From positions 1 to 49,725 of the forward strand of contig CAJJKI010000010.1 of the NCBI GenBank assembly GCA_905188025.1: a stretch of 49,725 nucleotides of DNA, written 5' to 3'. The notes beneath the pieces were generated by a model. It was not told the DNA's origin. It made no database searches and saw nothing but the letters and a program-made list of their open reading frames with translations. Shown here piece by piece: positions 15,900 through 24,780 of the stretch (the first letter of the stretch is position 1; every line of letters starts with the position of its first letter). The position numbers and the translations under genes are program-made. The DNA comes from an uncultured Eubacteriales bacterium. Its GTDB lineage: Bacteria > Bacillota_I > Bacilli_A > RF39 > UBA660.

Positions 15900-18092
15900 C
15901 TATTTTCTATATACATAAGGCTTTAATACTCTATTATTAGCCGCAGTATTATTCTTTAATATTAACTCCTGATACTTATACAAAGCTCTCTCTAAAGCAG
16001 GTTTAATAATAGCTTTAGGTAATTTTAAAGTCTTAGAAATCGCTGATAATGTATAATACCTTCCATCCAAATATCCTAAATGCATAAATAGAAGTGCTGC
16101 TTCTTCAGGAGTAATATAATAAAGCCACCATCTATAAGTTGAAGTAGATACCAAAGCTTGTACCCTAGAGCATTCCTCACTATCTTTAAGTTCTCTATTA
16201 ACATATTCTTCATTGCTAACCATATCATCATTCATATATTCAAATTGAGTTTCTTCTTCCTCTACTTCACTAAAAGTACCAAAGTTAGGTGCTTTATTTT
16301 CATTGCGTTTTCTAAGCTTATCTAATTCAACTAATAGTCTAGGAATTAAACTACCATATAATATATCATTATCTTTTTTATTCCATGGAGTAATTGTTAA
16401 AACTTCTCCCGTATAAGCTTTTCCAAATTTTCTTTTAAGTATATCTTTCTCATCCTGAGATAATCCTGAAATAACAGTATCTATCTCTTTTTTACTATAA
16501 CCACTTAAAATAGTATATAATCCTACATTTTCTTTTTCCTTTTTATTCTCTATATCTCTTTCCCTTTGAGCAGATACTTCTTCCCAATATTCTTTATCAT
16601 ATATACCAACATTTTTTAAAGCCTTATCCGGATGATCCATATATATAGCATAATCTTTAATAACACTAGGACGTTTCATCTTTTGTAGAGCTCTCTTCTC
16701 TATCTGTCTAACTCTCTCACGAGTAACATCCATCATTTTTCCTATATCTTCTAAAGTATACTCTTTATCATCAGAAAATCTTAATCTTAATACAAATTTT
16801 TCTCTATCAGTTAACTTACACTTATCCATAAGTTCTTCTATCTTTTTTGGTAAATCTAATAAACTTACTTCATCTTCTGGAGTAGGCCCATCAGAAGGAA
16901 TAAATGACTGTAATTCTTCAGACTCACCGTCTCCTGCTGTTATCTTAGAATTAATACTAACAATATCCATTTGTAAAAATGATAATTTCTCTATTTCTTT
17001 AACTGATAAATTCATTATCTTAGCCATCTCTTCTGTAGTAGCCTCTCTATTATTCTCAGTTGAAAATACTCTCATTTCTTTTTTATATTTAAGCATTCTA
17101 TCATAAGTATGTACTGGTAATCTAATAGCTCTACCCTTATCAGCCATTGCTCTAGTAATAGCTTGATTTATCCAACTATAAGCATAAGTAGAAAATCTAT
17201 ATCCTTTTCTATAATCAAATTTCTTAACTGCTGTCATAAGTCCAATATTACCCTCTTGTATTAAATCATCTAGTGTTAGACAACTAATATTAGAAATAGC
17301 ATACCCTTTAGCAATGCTAACTACTAGTCTTAAATTACGTTCTATAAATTCTTGTTCTGCTAAGGCATTTCCTTCTGATACTTTCTTAGCTAATTCTTTC
17401 TCTTCTTCAACTTTAAGTAAAGGCTTACGACCAATTTCCTGTAAATATAAACGAAGCATATCAAGACTACCACTGTCTTCCATCATATCCTTAAGAAGTT
17501 CTTCATCTGATAAATCCACATTTAATAAATTATCTTCATATAATTCTATACCATTTAACATACAATATGTTTTAATAAAATTACTAACCATCTCATTTTT
17601 AAATATAGCACTAACTTTACTATTCTTAAATTTATCAATATTATTATCTACTATCACTTTCAATATCTTATTAAATCTAGAATGATTTTCAAGTAACTCT
17701 ACACGTGCATCAGGATCAGGTAAATAATCTAGTTCATCAAAAAACTTAACTACTTTTCTCATTTTATCTAATGCTGTAGAATAACTCATATCCCTACTAG
17801 CTATCTTCTTCAAAAATTCCTTAAATACTCCATTAAATCTTTTACTATCTCCATTAATAAATTCAATTACTCTATTCTTTAAATTATCTTCAAAATACTT
17901 ATCAAACTTCTTAATATCGATCTTATTAATATCTTTAGCACTATCATTAATAGCTAATTTAACTAATTCTCTATATTCAGATTTACTAATATTTAAGTAA
18001 CTATAATCTTTCTCTACTTTAGTAATTATTGGCATAAGTCTTTCATATAACATATCTATTCTATCATTTTCATTCATATTATTCATCCCCAT
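15900..18092 (-). CDS. rpoD: RNA polymerase sigma-70 factor (RpoD/SigA-like) with long N- and C-terminal extensions
   Basis: A 730-residue sigma factor. Residues 1-205 form a helical extension unlike region 1.1. Region 1.2 begins at 208 (MLRLYLQEIG). Region 2 spans about 243-330 (NLRLVVSIAKGY, DLIQEGNIGLM, KFDYRKGYRFSTYAYSWINQAITRA). Region 3 follows, and region 4 lies at about 405-475 (YTLEDIGKMMDVTRERVRQIEKRAL). A C-terminal extension of about 250 residues carries two region-4-like segments at about 543-597 and 660-710. The ATG at 18092 follows AAGGGGG. It is probably the housekeeping sigma factor, given its complete regions and lone consensus promoter; dnaG is not adjacent. Confidence 0.88.
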   Translation of the reverse strand: MGMNNMNENDRIDMLYERLMPIITKVEKDYSYLNISKSEYRELVKLAINDSAKDINKIDIKKFDKYFEDNLKNRVIEFINGDSKRFNGVFKEFLKKIASRDMSYSTALDKMRKVVKFFDELDYLPDPDARVELLENHSRFNKILKVIVDNNIDKFKNSKVSAIFKNEMVSNFIKTYCMLNGIELYEDNLLNVDLSDEELLKDMMEDSGSLDMLRLYLQEIGRKPLLKVEEEKELAKKVSEGNALAEQEFIERNLRLVVSIAKGYAISNISCLTLDDLIQEGNIGLMTAVKKFDYRKGYRFSTYAYSWINQAITRAMADKGRAIRLPVHTYDRMLKYKKEMRVFSTENNREATTEEMAKIMNLSVKEIEKLSFLQMDIVSINSKITAGDGESEELQSFIPSDGPTPEDEVSLLDLPKKIEELMDKCKLTDREKFVLRLRFSDDKEYTLEDIGKMMDVTRERVRQIEKRALQKMKRPSVIKDYAIYMDHPDKALKNVGIYDKEYWEEVSAQRERDIENKKEKENVGLYTILSGYSKKEIDTVISGLSQDEKDILKRKFGKAYTGEVLTITPWNKKDNDILYGSLIPRLLVELDKLRKRNENKAPNFGTFSEVEEEETQFEYMNDDMVSNEEYVNRELKDSEECSRVQALVSTSTYRWWLYYITPEEAALLFMHLGYLDGRYYTLSAISKTLKLPKAIIKPALERALYKYQELILKNNTAANNRVLKPYVYRK

Positions 18093-18121
18093 ATATTCTT
18101 CCCCCTTCTCTCAAGTTAAAT

Positions 18122-18150
18122 ATATTAGCACACTATCGTTCGCTTGTCAA
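18122..18150 (-). promoter_or_regulatory. promoter of the sigma-factor gene
   Basis: TTGACA (18145-18150) and TAATAT (18122-18127) on the minus strand, 17 bases apart. The spacer differs from that at 8345-8361 only by A/G changes. Confidence 0.8.
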
Positions 18151-18199
18151 CATTTATCTCTATTCTTAAACTTAAACTTCCTAAATTTTTCTAATCATA

Positions 18200-18234
18200 T
18201 AAAAAATGAATATATCTTATCAAACATATTCATT
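18200..18234 (-). terminator. terminator of the second Nudix gene
   Basis: AATGAATAT and ATATTCATT arms (18205-18213 and 18226-18234), followed on the minus strand by a T-rich run. It lies just after the stop at 18247. Confidence 0.75.
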
Positions 18235-18246
18235 CTCTATTCTATA

Positions 18247-18657
18247 TTAATTATTTTTAGAAAGATAAATCTTAATTTCTTCAATAATATGTCCTATATT
18301 ACCTTCTCCAGCATATTTATTCATATCAAAGAAATCATCATCTATCATAACCCATTCAAGTTTATTAACTTCTTCCACTAACTGAACCTCTTTATTAAGA
18401 ACACCATAGTATACTTCAATCATCTTATTAAATGATATATATTCTATATTCATAAAATGTTCTAAAGAAATATCTTCATTACTTATATTAGTCTCTTCAT
18501 AAAGTTCACGATATGCTTCATTTAGTCCATCATTCTCTTTTTCTATCTTTCCCCCTACTAAATTATACATTCCTTTATATGGTTCTTTAGTTCTTTTACA
18601 CATTAGTGTTTTTTCAAAATCCTTATCAAATACCACCACTACATTATACTTTTTCAT
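18247..18657 (-). CDS. Nudix hydrolase, MutT-like
   Basis: A 136-residue Nudix protein: GGKIEKENDGLNEAYRELYEETNI gives a box with one extra residue in the first loop, and the catalytic REL.EET is intact. The N-terminal strand VVVVFDKDFEKTLMCKR is like MutT/8-oxo-dGTP hydrolases that sanitise the nucleotide pool, but the substrate is not proven. The ATG follows GAAGG. It lies downstream of the PHP gene in the same orientation, separated by 122 bases of TTAATTAAT-rich DNA in which I see nothing else. Confidence 0.85.
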   Translation of the reverse strand: MKKYNVVVVFDKDFEKTLMCKRTKEPYKGMYNLVGGKIEKENDGLNEAYRELYEETNISNEDISLEHFMNIEYISFNKMIEVYYGVLNKEVQLVEEVNKLEWVMIDDDFFDMNKYAGEGNIGHIIEEIKIYLSKNN

Positions 18658-18779
18658 TTAACTACCTTCTCCATCAATCTATATCATTAACTCTTAGTTA
18701 ATTAATTAATCCATTATCTATACATTTATAAATCATAACTATCTATTACTTAATCATTATCATCTATTCAATTAATTAA

Positions 18780-19673
18780 CTATCTCTCTAAATTATCTAT
18801 CATCTCATCTATTTCTTTATCAGATAATTTAATATTTTCTCCTATCAAACCTATTATCGGTCTAATACCATCATCCTTATGAAAGTCAGATCCAATAGTA
18901 GTCTTTAAACTATTTCTATAAGCAAAATCACGCCAATAATCACATTCATTAATTTTCTTATTATTCTTATCTACATATACATAATTAGCTTCAATCATTC
19001 CTACTCTCATATCTCTAACTAAATTTATAATATCCTCATCAGTCAAATCATCTTCATATTTATAAGCCACCGGATGTGCTAACACTGCTATTCCTGAAGC
19101 ATTCTCTATCAATTTCACTGCCTCTCTTGGAGTTATCGTATTTTTCTTAACATAAGCTGGACACCCTTCATTCATAATTGTCTCAATAAACTCTCCCTTA
19201 TTAGGAATATGTCCAAACTGTTTCATCAATATATCTTTATTCTTATCATTAGATATTACATTCATAGCTATATGTGCCTTAGTAACCGCTTCAATCTTAT
19301 CAAGTTCAATAATATCAATAATATATCCAAGTTCTCGAATCTTACCAGCCACCTGATATAAATATTCATGTCTTGAATTACGAAGTTTCTCTAATTTATT
19401 TTTAAACTTTTCATTATTTAAATCAATATTATATCCTAGTACATGTATTCCACACTTATCATTTTTAGTAGATATTTCTACTCCAGGTATAATCTTAATA
19501 TTATTATCTTTTGCATAATCAAATAATTCTTTTTCATAAGCTCCTATCGTATCATGATCAGTAATAGAAATAACTGATACTTTATTCTTTACAGCCATGT
19601 CAATTACTTCTCTAGGAGTGAGTTCTCCATCCGAACAAGTTGTATGAATATGTAAATCTATTATTTTTTCCAT
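18780..19673 (-). CDS. PHP-domain phosphoesterase (RNase AM / TrpH-like)
   Basis: A 297-residue protein with PHP metal motifs: DLHIHTTCSDGELTP at residues 6-20, SITDHDT at 36-42, PGVEIS, VLAHPV and IGSDFH near the end. The family includes 3',5'-nucleotide bisphosphate phosphatases and 5'-3' exoribonucleases. The length and order fit the TrpH/YciV group. The ATG overlaps the end of the 313-residue gene by 13 bases, which implies translational coupling and perhaps a joint role. Confidence 0.85.
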   Translation of the reverse strand: MEKIIDLHIHTTCSDGELTPREVIDMAVKNKVSVISITDHDTIGAYEKELFDYAKDNNIKIIPGVEISTKNDKCGIHVLGYNIDLNNEKFKNKLEKLRNSRHEYLYQVAGKIRELGYIIDIIELDKIEAVTKAHIAMNVISNDKNKDILMKQFGHIPNKGEFIETIMNEGCPAYVKKNTITPREAVKLIENASGIAVLAHPVAYKYEDDLTDEDIINLVRDMRVGMIEANYVYVDKNNKKINECDYWRDFAYRNSLKTTIGSDFHKDDGIRPIIGLIGENIKLSDKEIDEMIDNLER

Positions 19674-20602
19674 AACCTAACTCTCCCTTTATAGCATTTC
19701 TTAAGTTCAATAGTTTCAAATCTTCTCTTTACTGAGTCTGGTAATACCATCAGAAGTATATTCATAAGTTCATCTTGTGAAAAATTCTTACTTATTATCT
19801 TTCTAGAATTCATAAGTTTAATATCTAAAGTAGATTTAAAATTAAATGGTGTAAGTGATAATAAATAATCCATAACAAAATTATATGCTGTATCATCATA
19901 TTGCCATACTTTTCTCAAAGACATTGGATGTATTGGCAAATATGGTATTTTCTTTTGTTGAAATGATTCCATCAATATAAGAGGAACGCTATCTAAAAGA
20001 TTAGCAAACTTTGAATATTCAATAATATGAATATCTAAAGGTAAATACTCTTTAGGCATAATTCCTCTACTAATGTCTTCCACTATTCTTCCAACTTTAT
20101 GAATAGTCTCTACTGGATCTATATCAGAAGTATGCATATTAAAAGAATCAAACATTTTAACTAATTTCTCTTTAGCATACTCTATCTTATCATCTTCGCA
20201 TATCATCCACATATCAATATCTGGAAGTCTATTTATTACTTTTCTTGGTTTTAATGAATTCTTAATTTTTGGACAAGGCTTACATATTTGTTTCAAATCA
20301 GGCATGATCGAACTATTTACTTTTAAGCATTCCTCACAAATCCATTCATTATAATCCTTTGCTTCTTCTAATAAAAGAGAATTATATCTTAGTTGTTCTT
20401 CAATTATTGGTAAATTCCCATCCATCATATTTTTAAGAGCATAAAAAGGATATCCTGTACCAAATGATCCACAATATCCAGGAACATGAGACATAATTAA
20501 ATCTACTGTCATTATATTTTTTAATATATATTGTTTCTTTAATTCAGAATTATTCATTTCAAACATTGTAGATGCTTTAGCAGCCTTTTCACAAATATTC
20601 AT
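19661..20602 (-). CDS. hypothetical Cys-rich protein with possible nucleotidyltransferase-like motif
   Basis: A 313-residue protein I cannot assign. It has a small zinc-like cluster (CEEC, then C-x2-C about 22 residues later, residues 93-120). Next comes RLPDIDMWMI, where D-x-D follows a basic strand as in some nucleotidyltransferases, though no GS motif precedes it. The C-terminal half is helical with many Leu/Met residues. The ATG follows AGGGGGAG. It is coupled to the PHP gene by a 13-base overlap and lies just outside the left repeat of the island. The nucleotidyltransferase idea is weak inference. Confidence 0.65.
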   Translation of the reverse strand: MNICEKAAKASTMFEMNNSELKKQYILKNIMTVDLIMSHVPGYCGSFGTGYPFYALKNMMDGNLPIIEEQLRYNSLLLEEAKDYNEWICEECLKVNSSIMPDLKQICKPCPKIKNSLKPRKVINRLPDIDMWMICEDDKIEYAKEKLVKMFDSFNMHTSDIDPVETIHKVGRIVEDISRGIMPKEYLPLDIHIIEYSKFANLLDSVPLILMESFQQKKIPYLPIHPMSLRKVWQYDDTAYNFVMDYLLSLTPFNFKSTLDIKLMNSRKIISKNFSQDELMNILLMVLPDSVKRRFETIELKKCYKGRVRLWKK

Positions 20603-20816
20603 ACTTACTCCCCCTAGAAAAGATATTCATCCTTAAGATAATTTTATCATAAAATAAAAGAAAACTCTATTAATTAAGATAAAGTTCTTACATTTAATAT
20701 AGCTATTTTATTAAAAATTATAAAATATAAATTTAATTTTTCAGAATTTTATCAAGAGTATCATAAAAAGTAACTACCTATAAATTTATTATTTCTTAAT
20801 TCTTTTATAACAAATC

Positions 20817-20936
20817 ATTTATCAAAAAAAGATTGAAACATACTTTACTAGTATCTATTTCAATCTTTTAAATTAATTTCTATATAACTATAAATTTTAT
20901 AGTATTTCAATCAATCTATTTATTAAGTTCTGATTG
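20817..20936. repeat. left 120-bp direct repeat (copy of ppdK 3' end and terminator)
   Basis: Identical to 27871-27990 except one base (20915 versus 27969). It contains the ppdK stop, the last six codons (QSELNK) and the ppdK terminator stem (20824-20869), but no ppdK gene is attached. With its partner it bounds the island. The surrounding gap 20603-21003 (about 400 bases) otherwise shows only AT-rich DNA. Confidence 0.95.
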
Positions 20937-21003
20937 TACCACAGTTTAGTTCAGGACGCCTTAATATAATTTTTTGTTAGATGACTTCTTTAACATTTAA
21001 ATA

Positions 21004-21303
21004 TTAATCACTTATTCTTATATTAACCCCATCTATATTTTTATATACTCGTTTTTCATTTTTAGAAACTTTCTTCTCTATTTCATCTGCCAGGTCAAAA
21101 CCCAACATTTCAGATAGACCCATTAAGTAAATAGCAATATCTGCTAATTCTTCATTCAAATCATCCTTTTTCTTTTTCCAAGCATCGTATGCTTCAGCCA
21201 CTTCCCCATATAGTAAACAAAATTCTTTATTCACATCAGTTGTATTAAATCCTTTATTTAATTTATTTTGCCAAATGTCTTTTTGAATCTTTTTAAATTC
21301 CAT
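21004..21303 (-). CDS. MazG-like nucleotide pyrophosphohydrolase
   Basis: A 99-residue all-helical protein with the MazG/dUTPase-like NTP pyrophosphohydrolase pattern: EFCLLYGEVAEAYDAW, then DLNEELADIAIYLMGLSEML, giving the ExxE and ExxD metal-binding pairs. Such enzymes hydrolyse (often non-standard) NTPs to NMP and pyrophosphate. The start at 21303 has AAGGAGG upstream, inside the end of the kinase-fusion gene, which it overlaps by 11 bases. It is the last gene of the island operon. Confidence 0.85.
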   Translation of the reverse strand: MEFKKIQKDIWQNKLNKGFNTTDVNKEFCLLYGEVAEAYDAWKKKKDDLNEELADIAIYLMGLSEMLGFDLADEIEKKVSKNEKRVYKNIDGVNIRISD

Positions 21304-22852
21304 ATTTTTCCTCCTTAAAATCATTGTAATATTCTATTACCTTATTAACATTATACTCTAAAAATTTATCTAATTCAATCTCACTAAGTGTTTTATCGTT
21401 GACAATAGTATATACTGGAATAGTTCGTCCATCAACTAATAAATATCCAAAATTTTTACCCGTTTTTGTATATTCAAATATATCTTTTGAATATACATTA
21501 TCCATAGTATCATCAGAAACATAATGCCCACCATTTTCAAATCTTATTCTGTTTCTATTTTTTCTTATTTCTAAACTAGAAACCAAATTAACAATAATAG
21601 AGTTGCTATTGTTTTCTGAATTATCAATAAAATTTTTTATACTACGAAAATATGCATTTTGAGAAAATTGCGACTCATATAGTTCATCCTTACCTCTTGA
21701 AAACTGGATTATATTGTGTGTTTCTAAATTTACAACCGCCATTTGAATTATATAATCCCATAGAATAGGTCTTATTATATCGTGTCCATCTCCCAGATTT
21801 GCAGGTTTAGTATAGTGATTTATTGAATTTATATTATCATTATACTCTTCCCATATTTTATTAACATATTTAAGTTTATTTTTAATTTTTTTAAATTCTT
21901 CTATTTTATTTTGATACAACAAATCATCTAACATAAACGCTTCTAATAGTGGTTTTAAATCATCTATATCTGAATATATATTATAATACTTTTTAAAATA
22001 ATCAATAAATGTTGTTTTTCCAGCACACGAATTGCCTATAACGATAATATTATTAGGAAGTAATGTTGATTTGGTAGTTTTATCTATACATGACTCTATA
22101 GATAATAGAGGTCCTATATTTTCTATAGATTTGCTAGCATTATAAATTCCTTGTGAAATAGATTCATCTATATCTTGATTAATTATATATTTTGACAAGA
22201 AACCACCAATAAATGAATCTCCAGCACCAGTAGTAGATTTAATATTATAGTTGTTAATTACATTATAACTAATTGTATTCGTTGGTGTTATTGCAAAAAC
22301 AGGTTTATTTTCATTTGTTACTACTACCAATGGTATATCTTTTACATATTTTTTTATTATATTGTACTCATTAATATTACAGAATAAAATTTCTATTCTT
22401 GAAACATACTTTTCTATTATAGGTATAAAATCTACAACACTATGTATCATCACATCTACCGAAAGATGATTATAATTTAATAATTCATTCTCCAAAATTT
22501 TTTGGGCATCTACACCTTTTCTTAATGATATATGTAAATGGTTGATATCGATTTTTGTTTCTAATTTAATTACATCTGTATTATAAAATTGTGATTCACA
22601 GGTAGATTTTGATTCATCAATTATAAACTCTGTCATTCTATCAACGATAGTTCCATAAAACTTTATTTGCTTTTCTTTTAATAGTAAATTTGTATCACTA
22701 TCTACTTTACTTATTATTGCAATTTTTCCATCAAAGGAAGTCTTTGAAGAAAAACTTGAATATATACAACTTCCTCCTAATGTATTGTAAACTCCATTAT
22801 TTACAACGATTTTATCATTGGAAGAATTACCTGCATAACATAAATCAATCAT
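21293..22852 (-). CDS. fusion of a PfkB-type (nucleoside/sugar) kinase and a P-loop kinase
   Basis: A 519-residue two-domain protein. Residues 1-260 form a ribokinase/PfkB fold: an N-terminal GG motif (TLGGSC), GKIAIISKVDSD, and catalytic TTGAGDSF (Gly209-Asp212). Residues about 265-519 form a P-loop domain with Walker A GNSCAGKTT (273-281) and later FSRGKDELYESQFSQNAYF and RKNRNRIRFENGGHY stretches, perhaps the lid and substrate site. A two-step phosphorylation of one substrate is a natural reading, but the substrate is not known. The start overlaps the preceding kinase gene by four bases (ATGA). Confidence 0.85.
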   Translation of the reverse strand: MIDLCYAGNSSNDKIVVNNGVYNTLGGSCIYSSFSSKTSFDGKIAIISKVDSDTNLLLKEKQIKFYGTIVDRMTEFIIDESKSTCESQFYNTDVIKLETKIDINHLHISLRKGVDAQKILENELLNYNHLSVDVMIHSVVDFIPIIEKYVSRIEILFCNINEYNIIKKYVKDIPLVVVTNENKPVFAITPTNTISYNVINNYNIKSTTGAGDSFIGGFLSKYIINQDIDESISQGIYNASKSIENIGPLLSIESCIDKTTKSTLLPNNIIVIGNSCAGKTTFIDYFKKYYNIYSDIDDLKPLLEAFMLDDLLYQNKIEEFKKIKNKLKYVNKIWEEYNDNINSINHYTKPANLGDGHDIIRPILWDYIIQMAVVNLETHNIIQFSRGKDELYESQFSQNAYFRSIKNFIDNSENNSNSIIVNLVSSLEIRKNRNRIRFENGGHYVSDDTMDNVYSKDIFEYTKTGKNFGYLLVDGRTIPVYTIVNDKTLSEIELDKFLEYNVNKVIEYYNDFKEEKYGI

Positions 22853-23346
22853 TTTCTCACCAATTTCTTTACTTGACTTCTAACTTGTTCAATATTTGTT
22901 TCATGGGTATTTATAGCAATTACATCTATAAATTTAGAAGAATATTTCATAATCTCATCATATTTTTTATTTAATTCTTCATAATAATTTGTGATAACTT
23001 CATAATCACTTTGTTCACCATTTCTTCTTTTTAACAAAACTTCTTTAGGAGCTGTTAAATAAATAATTTTAGCTCCGGTATTTTTATATGCAATTAATAG
23101 TTTTGTATAATCTTCAATACTCAATTTACATTTATTTCTTATAACCGGTCCATAAACCATTTCACTAATAAACGATCTATCAAGTACTAATCCAGTATCA
23201 TCTGATGATAAAACTTTCATATATTTTGATAATAAGTCCATGCTTTTTGAATCATAATCAAAATGATATTTTTTCATTCCATAACTTTGTAAATATTCAA
23301 CTAAAGTTGTTTTACCTACACCATCTATACCTTCTATTATTAACAT
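22849..23346 (-). CDS. deoxynucleoside mono-/thymidylate-kinase-like P-loop kinase
   Basis: A 165-residue P-loop kinase with Walker A GIDGVGKTT (residues 6-14) and DRSFISEMVYGP, resembling the DR-site of thymidylate and deoxynucleoside kinases. LLKRRNGEQSDYE is probably the lid. It is shorter than cellular Tmk (about 210 residues) and more like phage-type kinases. The ATG follows AAGGAGGAA, and its end overlaps the kinase-fusion start. A role on a deoxynucleotide is inferred from the family and neighbours. Confidence 0.82.
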   Translation of the reverse strand: MLIIEGIDGVGKTTLVEYLQSYGMKKYHFDYDSKSMDLLSKYMKVLSSDDTGLVLDRSFISEMVYGPVIRNKCKLSIEDYTKLLIAYKNTGAKIIYLTAPKEVLLKRRNGEQSDYEVITNYYEELNKKYDEIMKYSSKFIDVIAINTHETNIEQVRSQVKKLVRK

Positions 23347-23365
23347 TAGAATTCCTCCTTAACTA

Positions 23366-24127
23366 TTATTTTCTACATTTGCATTTTACTTCAACATGAT
23401 CTTTTAATGGACAATTTTCAGGATTATGTTTATTGCAAAAATAACGTTTATAATAAATAAGAACTAAATGACAAAACCATGTAGCATTATCATAATTTTC
23501 TACTTTAAGTTCTTCATATCCTTTTTGTTTTATTATCTTTTCCATATTATTATCTTTTACTAGTGCTTCTAATTCTTTTCTTAAAATATCGTGTCCCAAT
23601 GCATTTTTATATTGTTTAAATCCTAAACAAGGCAATTCTACATCCTTCATACCACTATCAACTGGCATTATACCTGAATAATATCCTCTTATGTATAAAA
23701 CACAACACTGTGCTACTTTGTAAGATGCACCACTAACATTATCAGCAATTAGTTTAATCAATTCATCATTAGATAATATTTTTATTTCATTATCATATTT
23801 TTCTATAAAATCAATCATTGATGACAAATATTTATATCTTGTATTTGATAACCCTAATCCTTTGATTATATTAATTATTTCATCTTCCGTCATATTTTTG
23901 ATTTCATCATAAGTGTAACTATTTAAATCATTTATTATTTTTCTATAACTATCTATCATATTATAAGAAATTCTAGTAGAAAGACCCGCAATCAATAATC
24001 TTTTTCTATAGTCCTCTACTTCTAGAGGCCACCATAAGTTATTGTTATGATTCTTTTTTACTGCATTTCTTACTTCTTCCTGATTACTACATATATCAAT
24101 AATCTTTTTAAATTCTTCTCTCGTCAT
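23366..24127 (-). CDS. HhH-GPD (DNA glycosylase superfamily) protein
   Basis: A 253-residue protein with the helix-hairpin-helix of the endonuclease III fold: VSGASYKVAQCC (residues 131-142), where Lys137 matches the catalytic lysine, and MPVDSGMKD, where Asp157 matches the catalytic aspartate. The C-terminus has Cys231, Cys239, Cys249 and Cys251; the spacing is not that of a standard 4Fe-4S site. It lies among nucleotide kinases, not repair genes. In phages, members of this superfamily are predicted to modify thymine bases (alpha-glutamyl/putrescinyl thymine pyrophosphorylases). A normal repair glycosylase remains possible. The ATG follows AAAGGAGG. Confidence 0.78.
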   Translation of the reverse strand: MTREEFKKIIDICSNQEEVRNAVKKNHNNNLWWPLEVEDYRKRLLIAGLSTRISYNMIDSYRKIINDLNSYTYDEIKNMTEDEIINIIKGLGLSNTRYKYLSSMIDFIEKYDNEIKILSNDELIKLIADNVSGASYKVAQCCVLYIRGYYSGIMPVDSGMKDVELPCLGFKQYKNALGHDILRKELEALVKDNNMEKIIKQKGYEELKVENYDNATWFCHLVLIYYKRYFCNKHNPENCPLKDHVEVKCKCRK

Positions 24128-24138
24128 GCTTACCTCCT

Positions 24139-24780
24139 TTAAATATTATTGTCTCTTTTGATTTTTGAAAATAAGCTTGAATTGCTTGAAATAATTTGTG
24201 TATTCAACCTATCTTCTAAGCTTTCTATTACACTAATTGTTGGTAAATTTGTACATGATATAATAATATTTTCATATTCGTTTAAGTAATTTTCTTTTAT
24301 TAATTTTTCTAATTCATTTTTTCCATAATTAAAATAGTCTGCTGTATGTAATAAATCTAAATTTATATTTTTAATAACTTCTATTTCGTTATCTTCTAAC
24401 ATTTTCATTATTTCTTTTCCTAACTTATCATTATATGGAGTTATTAATAAACATTTTTTTACATTTCTTAATTTTGATTCCTCAATTAATGAAGTAGCTG
24501 GATTTATTTCTTCTACTCCATTTTCTAATGCTGAAGTAGTACAAAAGAATGCATTATAATCAACATCTAAATATTTTAAATCTTTTTTCTTATTATTTAT
24601 ATCTGTAGCAAGATCTTCTAGAAATTTTAATTTATCTTCCTCATAATTTGTTTTATAATCCAGTTTAGATATATAAAATACACTTTTTTCTATATCAAAA
24701 TATCCTTTACTAAAAAGCATTTGCAATTCATATTCAACAGTTAAATTAGTCTTAGGAATTAATAACCCTATTTTTTTCAT
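24139..24780 (-). CDS. Asp/Glu racemase superfamily protein (maleate isomerase-like)
   Basis: A 213-residue protein with the two-cysteine layout of the aspartate/glutamate racemase superfamily: FFCTTSALENG (Cys80) and IISCTNLPT (Cys176). The N-terminus GLLIPKTNLTVEYEL resembles the maleate isomerase/arylmalonate decarboxylase branch. Such enzymes racemise, isomerise or decarboxylate small acids. The ATG overlaps the radical SAM stop by four bases, suggesting that the two enzymes act together. Confidence 0.8.
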   Translation of the reverse strand: MKKIGLLIPKTNLTVEYELQMLFSKGYFDIEKSVFYISKLDYKTNYEEDKLKFLEDLATDINNKKKDLKYLDVDYNAFFCTTSALENGVEEINPATSLIEESKLRNVKKCLLITPYNDKLGKEIMKMLEDNEIEVIKNINLDLLHTADYFNYGKNELEKLIKENYLNEYENIIISCTNLPTISVIESLEDRLNTQIISSNSSLFSKIKRDNNI

